Source of the DNA: UBA2040 sp041751955
GTDB taxonomy: Bacteria; Bacteroidota; Bacteroidia; Flavobacteriales_D; Crocinitomicaceae
Length of the DNA: 64,000 bases
NCBI GenBank assembly: GCA_041751955.1
Contig: JBGSIB010000011.1
Coordinates: 1-64,000 of the forward strand
Reading direction: 5' to 3'
This document shows positions 61,205 to 64,000 of this stretch, in pieces. The stretch's first letter is position 1; each line of letters opens with the position of its first letter. The notes under the pieces were generated by a model. That model did not search any database, had not been told where the DNA came from, and worked only from the letters and a program-made list of their open reading frames with translations. Made by a program: the position numbers and the translations under genes.

Positions 61205-63832
61205 ATGGAGATTCCAAAAACGTACGAGCCCTTAAAGGCAGAGGAAAAATGGTATGCACATTGGATGCAGAAAGGCTATTTTCATTCAGAACCTGATGAA
61301 AGAGAAGCTTATACCGTCGTCATTCCTCCGCCAAATGTAACGGGCGTTTTGCACATGGGACACATGTTAAACAATACGATTCAGGATGTATTGGTCCGTC
61401 GTGCACGTATGCTTGGGAAAAATGCTTGTTGGGTTCCGGGAACGGATCATGCCTCCATTGCTACCGAGGCAAAAGTTGTTCAAAAGCTTCGAAAAGAAGG
61501 AATTAAAAAATCAGATTTGACGCGAGATGAATTCTTGGCGCATGCTTTCGAATGGAAAGACAAACACGGCGGAATCATCTTGGAGCAATTGAAGAAATTA
61601 GGAGCTTCTTGCGATTGGGAACGCACGCATTTTACCATGGATCAAAAGTATTCGGAAAGTGTGATTGACGTTTTCATGGACTTGTACAAGAAAGGGAAAA
61701 TTTACCGTAGCGTTCGCATGGTGAATTGGGATCCTGAAGCTTTGACGGCCGTTTCGGATGAAGAAGTGAATTACAAGGAGGTGAATTCCAAATTGTTTTA
61801 CGTTCGCTATAAAATTGCGGGAACGGAGGATGAATGGTTGACCATTGCAACGACGCGTCCTGAGACTATTTTAGGTGATTCGGCCATTTGTATTCATCCA
61901 GATGATGAGCGTTTTAAACACTTGCATGGAAAAACAGCCATCGTTCCTATCGTGAATCGCAGTGTTCCTATCATTTTGGACGAATATGTTGATCCAGCAT
62001 TTGGAACGGGATGTTTGAAAGTTACCCCAGCGCATGACACAAACGATTATGAGTTAGGTAAGAAACATGAACTAGAAACGATTGATATTTTCAATGCCAA
62101 CGGAACGCTAAATGCTAATGGATTGCATTATGCAGGCATGGATCGTTTTGAAGTGAAAAAAGCGATTGAAAAAGAATTATACGATAAAGGCTATTTGGTT
62201 AAAACGGAAGACCACATCAACAAAGTTGGTTTTTCCGAAAGAACGGATGCTGTAATCGAACCAAGATTGTCATTGCAGTGGTTTGTGACCATGAAAGAAT
62301 TGGCTGAACCCGCATTGAAAAATGTAATGAATGGAAATATTCAGTTTCATCCGGAGAAGTTCAAAAATACTTATCGTCACTGGTTGGAGAATGTAAAGGA
62401 TTGGTGTATTTCTCGTCAGTTGTGGTGGGGACATCAAATTCCAGCCTACTATTATGGCGAAGGAGTGGATGATTACGTAATCGCTAAGAACATTGATGCT
62501 GCGGCAAAAATAGCTTCTCATAAAGCAGGAAAACCAATTTCGATAGCTGAATTGAAACAAGATGAAGATGTACTCGATACATGGTTCTCCAGTTGGTTGT
62601 GGCCAATTTCAGTTTTCAACGGTTTGACAGATCCTAACAACAAGGAGATTCAATACTATTATCCAACAAATGACTTGGTTACGGCTCCTGAAATTATGTT
62701 TTTCTGGGTGGCGCGAATGATCATGGCAGGATACGAATACATGGATGAGTTGCCGTTCAAAAACGTTTATTACACTGGTATCGTTCGTGACAAATTGGGG
62801 CGTAAAATGTCTAAATCTCTTGGGAATTCTCCAGATCCAATCGAATTGATTGAGAAATTTGGAGCTGACGGTGTGCGTTTGGGTGTTTTGATTTCATCTC
62901 CTGCAGGAAATGATTTGCCTTTCGATACCTCGCAATGTGAACAAGGAAGAAATTTTGCGAATAAATTGTGGAATGCATTCCGTTTGGTGGATTCGTGGGA
63001 AACCAAAGAATTGCCGCAACCGATGGCATCACAGAAAGCGATTGCTTGGTTTGATGCAAAGTTCAATGAAACTTTGGTTCAAATCAATGGTTTGTTTGAC
63101 AAATTCAAGATTTCTGAGGCGTTGATGGCCATTTATAAATTAGTTTGGGATGATTTCTGTTCTTGGTATTTGGAAATGATAAAACCAGGTTACAAGCAAC
63201 CAATAGATCAAGCGACATTGGATCAAACGAAGGTTTACTTCGAAGATTTATTGAAATTGATTCAACCTTTCACACCGTTTATTGCCGAAGAATTATGGCA
63301 TTTGATTCGTGAGCGGTCAGAAGGTGAAGACATAATCATAGCAACATGGCCAAGCGTAAAAACGGTGGACGATTCCATCTTGAAATCTTTTGAAAAAGCC
63401 GTGGATGTTATTACCAACATTCGAAATGTTCGCACAAAAAATAATATCGCCAATAAGGTAAAAATGGATTTGTTTGTGAAAGTGAATGGCGAAATCGATA
63501 AATCGATGGATAGCGTGATAACCAAAATGGGTAATCTAACGCAGTTAGAATATGTTACCGAAAAAGTAGCACAAGCCAATGGATTCATAGCTGGAGGTCA
63601 TGAGTTCTATATTCCTTTCGGCGATGCGATTGACGTGGAAGCGGAAAAAGCGAAACTGATGGAAGAGTTGAATTATACCAAAGGTTTCTTGAAAAGCGTA
63701 CATGGAAAACTCAAAAACGAGAAATTCATGGCCGGCGCTCCAGAACAAGTAGTCGCTGTGGAAAAGAAAAAAGAAGCTGATGCTTTGGGTAAAATCGCTA
63801 TTTTGGAGGAAAAATTGGCGGAGTTGAACTAA
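61205..63832 (+). CDS. valS: Valyl-tRNA synthetase
   Basis: 875 residues. PPPNVTGVLHMGHM (HIGH motif, His50-His53), PGTDHASIATEAKV, editing domain with TTRPETILGDSAICIHP and CLKVTPAHDTNDYELG, WCISRQLWWGHQIPAYY, LDTWFSSWLWP, KMSKSLGNSPDP, and a C-terminal coiled-coil arm ending KIAILEEKLAEL. It charges tRNA-Val and edits Thr. Complete and standard length. Confidence 0.98.
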   Translation: MEIPKTYEPLKAEEKWYAHWMQKGYFHSEPDEREAYTVVIPPPNVTGVLHMGHMLNNTIQDVLVRRARMLGKNACWVPGTDHASIATEAKVVQKLRKEGIKKSDLTRDEFLAHAFEWKDKHGGIILEQLKKLGASCDWERTHFTMDQKYSESVIDVFMDLYKKGKIYRSVRMVNWDPEALTAVSDEEVNYKEVNSKLFYVRYKIAGTEDEWLTIATTRPETILGDSAICIHPDDERFKHLHGKTAIVPIVNRSVPIILDEYVDPAFGTGCLKVTPAHDTNDYELGKKHELETIDIFNANGTLNANGLHYAGMDRFEVKKAIEKELYDKGYLVKTEDHINKVGFSERTDAVIEPRLSLQWFVTMKELAEPALKNVMNGNIQFHPEKFKNTYRHWLENVKDWCISRQLWWGHQIPAYYYGEGVDDYVIAKNIDAAAKIASHKAGKPISIAELKQDEDVLDTWFSSWLWPISVFNGLTDPNNKEIQYYYPTNDLVTAPEIMFFWVARMIMAGYEYMDELPFKNVYYTGIVRDKLGRKMSKSLGNSPDPIELIEKFGADGVRLGVLISSPAGNDLPFDTSQCEQGRNFANKLWNAFRLVDSWETKELPQPMASQKAIAWFDAKFNETLVQINGLFDKFKISEALMAIYKLVWDDFCSWYLEMIKPGYKQPIDQATLDQTKVYFEDLLKLIQPFTPFIAEELWHLIRERSEGEDIIIATWPSVKTVDDSILKSFEKAVDVITNIRNVRTKNNIANKVKMDLFVKVNGEIDKSMDSVITKMGNLTQLEYVTEKVAQANGFIAGGHEFYIPFGDAIDVEAEKAKLMEELNYTKGFLKSVHGKLKNEKFMAGAPEQVVAVEKKKEADALGKIAILEEKLAELN

Positions 63833-63859
63833 GGTTCTTTACGCTAAGCTAACTTCTGG

Positions 63860-64000
63860 ATGGTGAACTCTCAGTCAAATAAAGCGTATTACCTTTCTGA
63901 TAAATTCCTGCTTTGGAGTATTCTTCTGCTTTTTGGAGTAATGAGTCTCAGTGCGCTGATTTTCGGCAACGGTACTTTCGTTGATGTCATGCGCGGTTAT
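63860..64000 (+). CDS. Membrane protein, N-terminal fragment (runs off right edge)
   Basis: 47 residues from ATG 63860 to the window end: a polar start (MVNSQSNKAYYLSDKF) then a hydrophobic segment LLWSILLLFGVMSLSALIFG, probably a membrane helix. Too little to assign a family. It follows valS by 27 bases on the same strand. Confidence 0.55.
   Translation, partial: MVNSQSNKAYYLSDKFLLWSILLLFGVMSLSALIFGNGTFVDVMRGY

Noticed and set aside
1..64000. tRNA or rRNA genes in the intergenic gaps
   Set aside because: The gaps were read on both strands; no tRNA-like T-loop/acceptor pattern or rRNA segment was found.

Overview
The window is an A+T-rich stretch of a Bacteroidota chromosome, most likely Flavobacteriales (the gene set would suit a Fluviicola/Crocinitomicaceae-like organism, but genus is inference). 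The evidence is a TonB-dependent receptor with a regulatory-like N-terminal domain, type IX secretion (T9SS) components (PorQ, a PorP/SprF protein, a T9SS C-terminal sorting domain), GIN-domain, DUF5916 and DUF5723 surface proteins, a SiaB-type kinase, many exported beta-barrels and lipoproteins, and repeated TAnnTTTG -7 elements, the Bacteroidota promoter signature. No rRNA, tRNA, CRISPR array, prophage or classical insertion sequence was seen. Most of the window is ordinary chromosomal backbone.

Layout. 1-9.5 kb: partial TonB receptor, mazG, a PagL-like lipid A deacylase overlapping a GIN lipoprotein, an ACT-like protein, cmk-porQ, a small phosphodiesterase, meaB overlapping an S4 RNA-binding gene. 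9.5-19.6 kb: folD, a pyridine-nucleotide oxidoreductase lacking the redox cysteines, a YkgJ cysteine-cluster protein, an operon of SiaB-like kinase, repeat protein and histone-deacetylase-like amidohydrolase, several envelope proteins, a cysteine-rich miniprotein not previously called as an ORF of any size, a glycerophosphodiesterase and a SUI1/eIF1-like protein. 19.8-20.4 kb: a DUF559 endonuclease gene inside near-perfect inverted REP-like repeats. 20.4-27 kb: pyrR-pyrB-STAS-rnz, then thrS-infC-rpmI-rplT. 27-37.9 kb: comEC, DUF5916 protein, gmhA, a frameshifted nitroreductase, pirin and small envelope proteins. 37.9-43.9 kb: a tightly overlapping SGNH hydrolase-MMPL transporter-GT2-mannosyltransferase operon. 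43.9-54.8 kb: a cobalamin riboswitch over a T9SS-sorted surface protein, DsbD-type proteins, recG, a frameshifted ArsR regulator, a DUF5723 protein and a fatty-acyl-CoA ligase. 55-58.4 kb: an ECF sigma factor, an anti-sigma protein fused to a PorP/SprF-like beta-barrel, and a stand-alone PorP/SprF protein. 58.7-64 kb: lipoprotein, amidohydrolase, valS and a partial membrane protein.

The two strongest candidates for undescribed biology are (i) the sigma/anti-sigma/PorP-like operon, whose anti-sigma protein appears to span from cytoplasm to outer membrane in one polypeptide, and (ii) the 567-bp DUF559 unit bounded by 31-bp inverted REP-like repeats (one mismatch), with relatives of the repeat at 23.2 kb and 61 kb. 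Several intergenic regions carry phased 7-bp repeats (AATCNNN / NNTAGAC type). Two genes (nitroreductase, ArsR) read well only if a frameshift is allowed.
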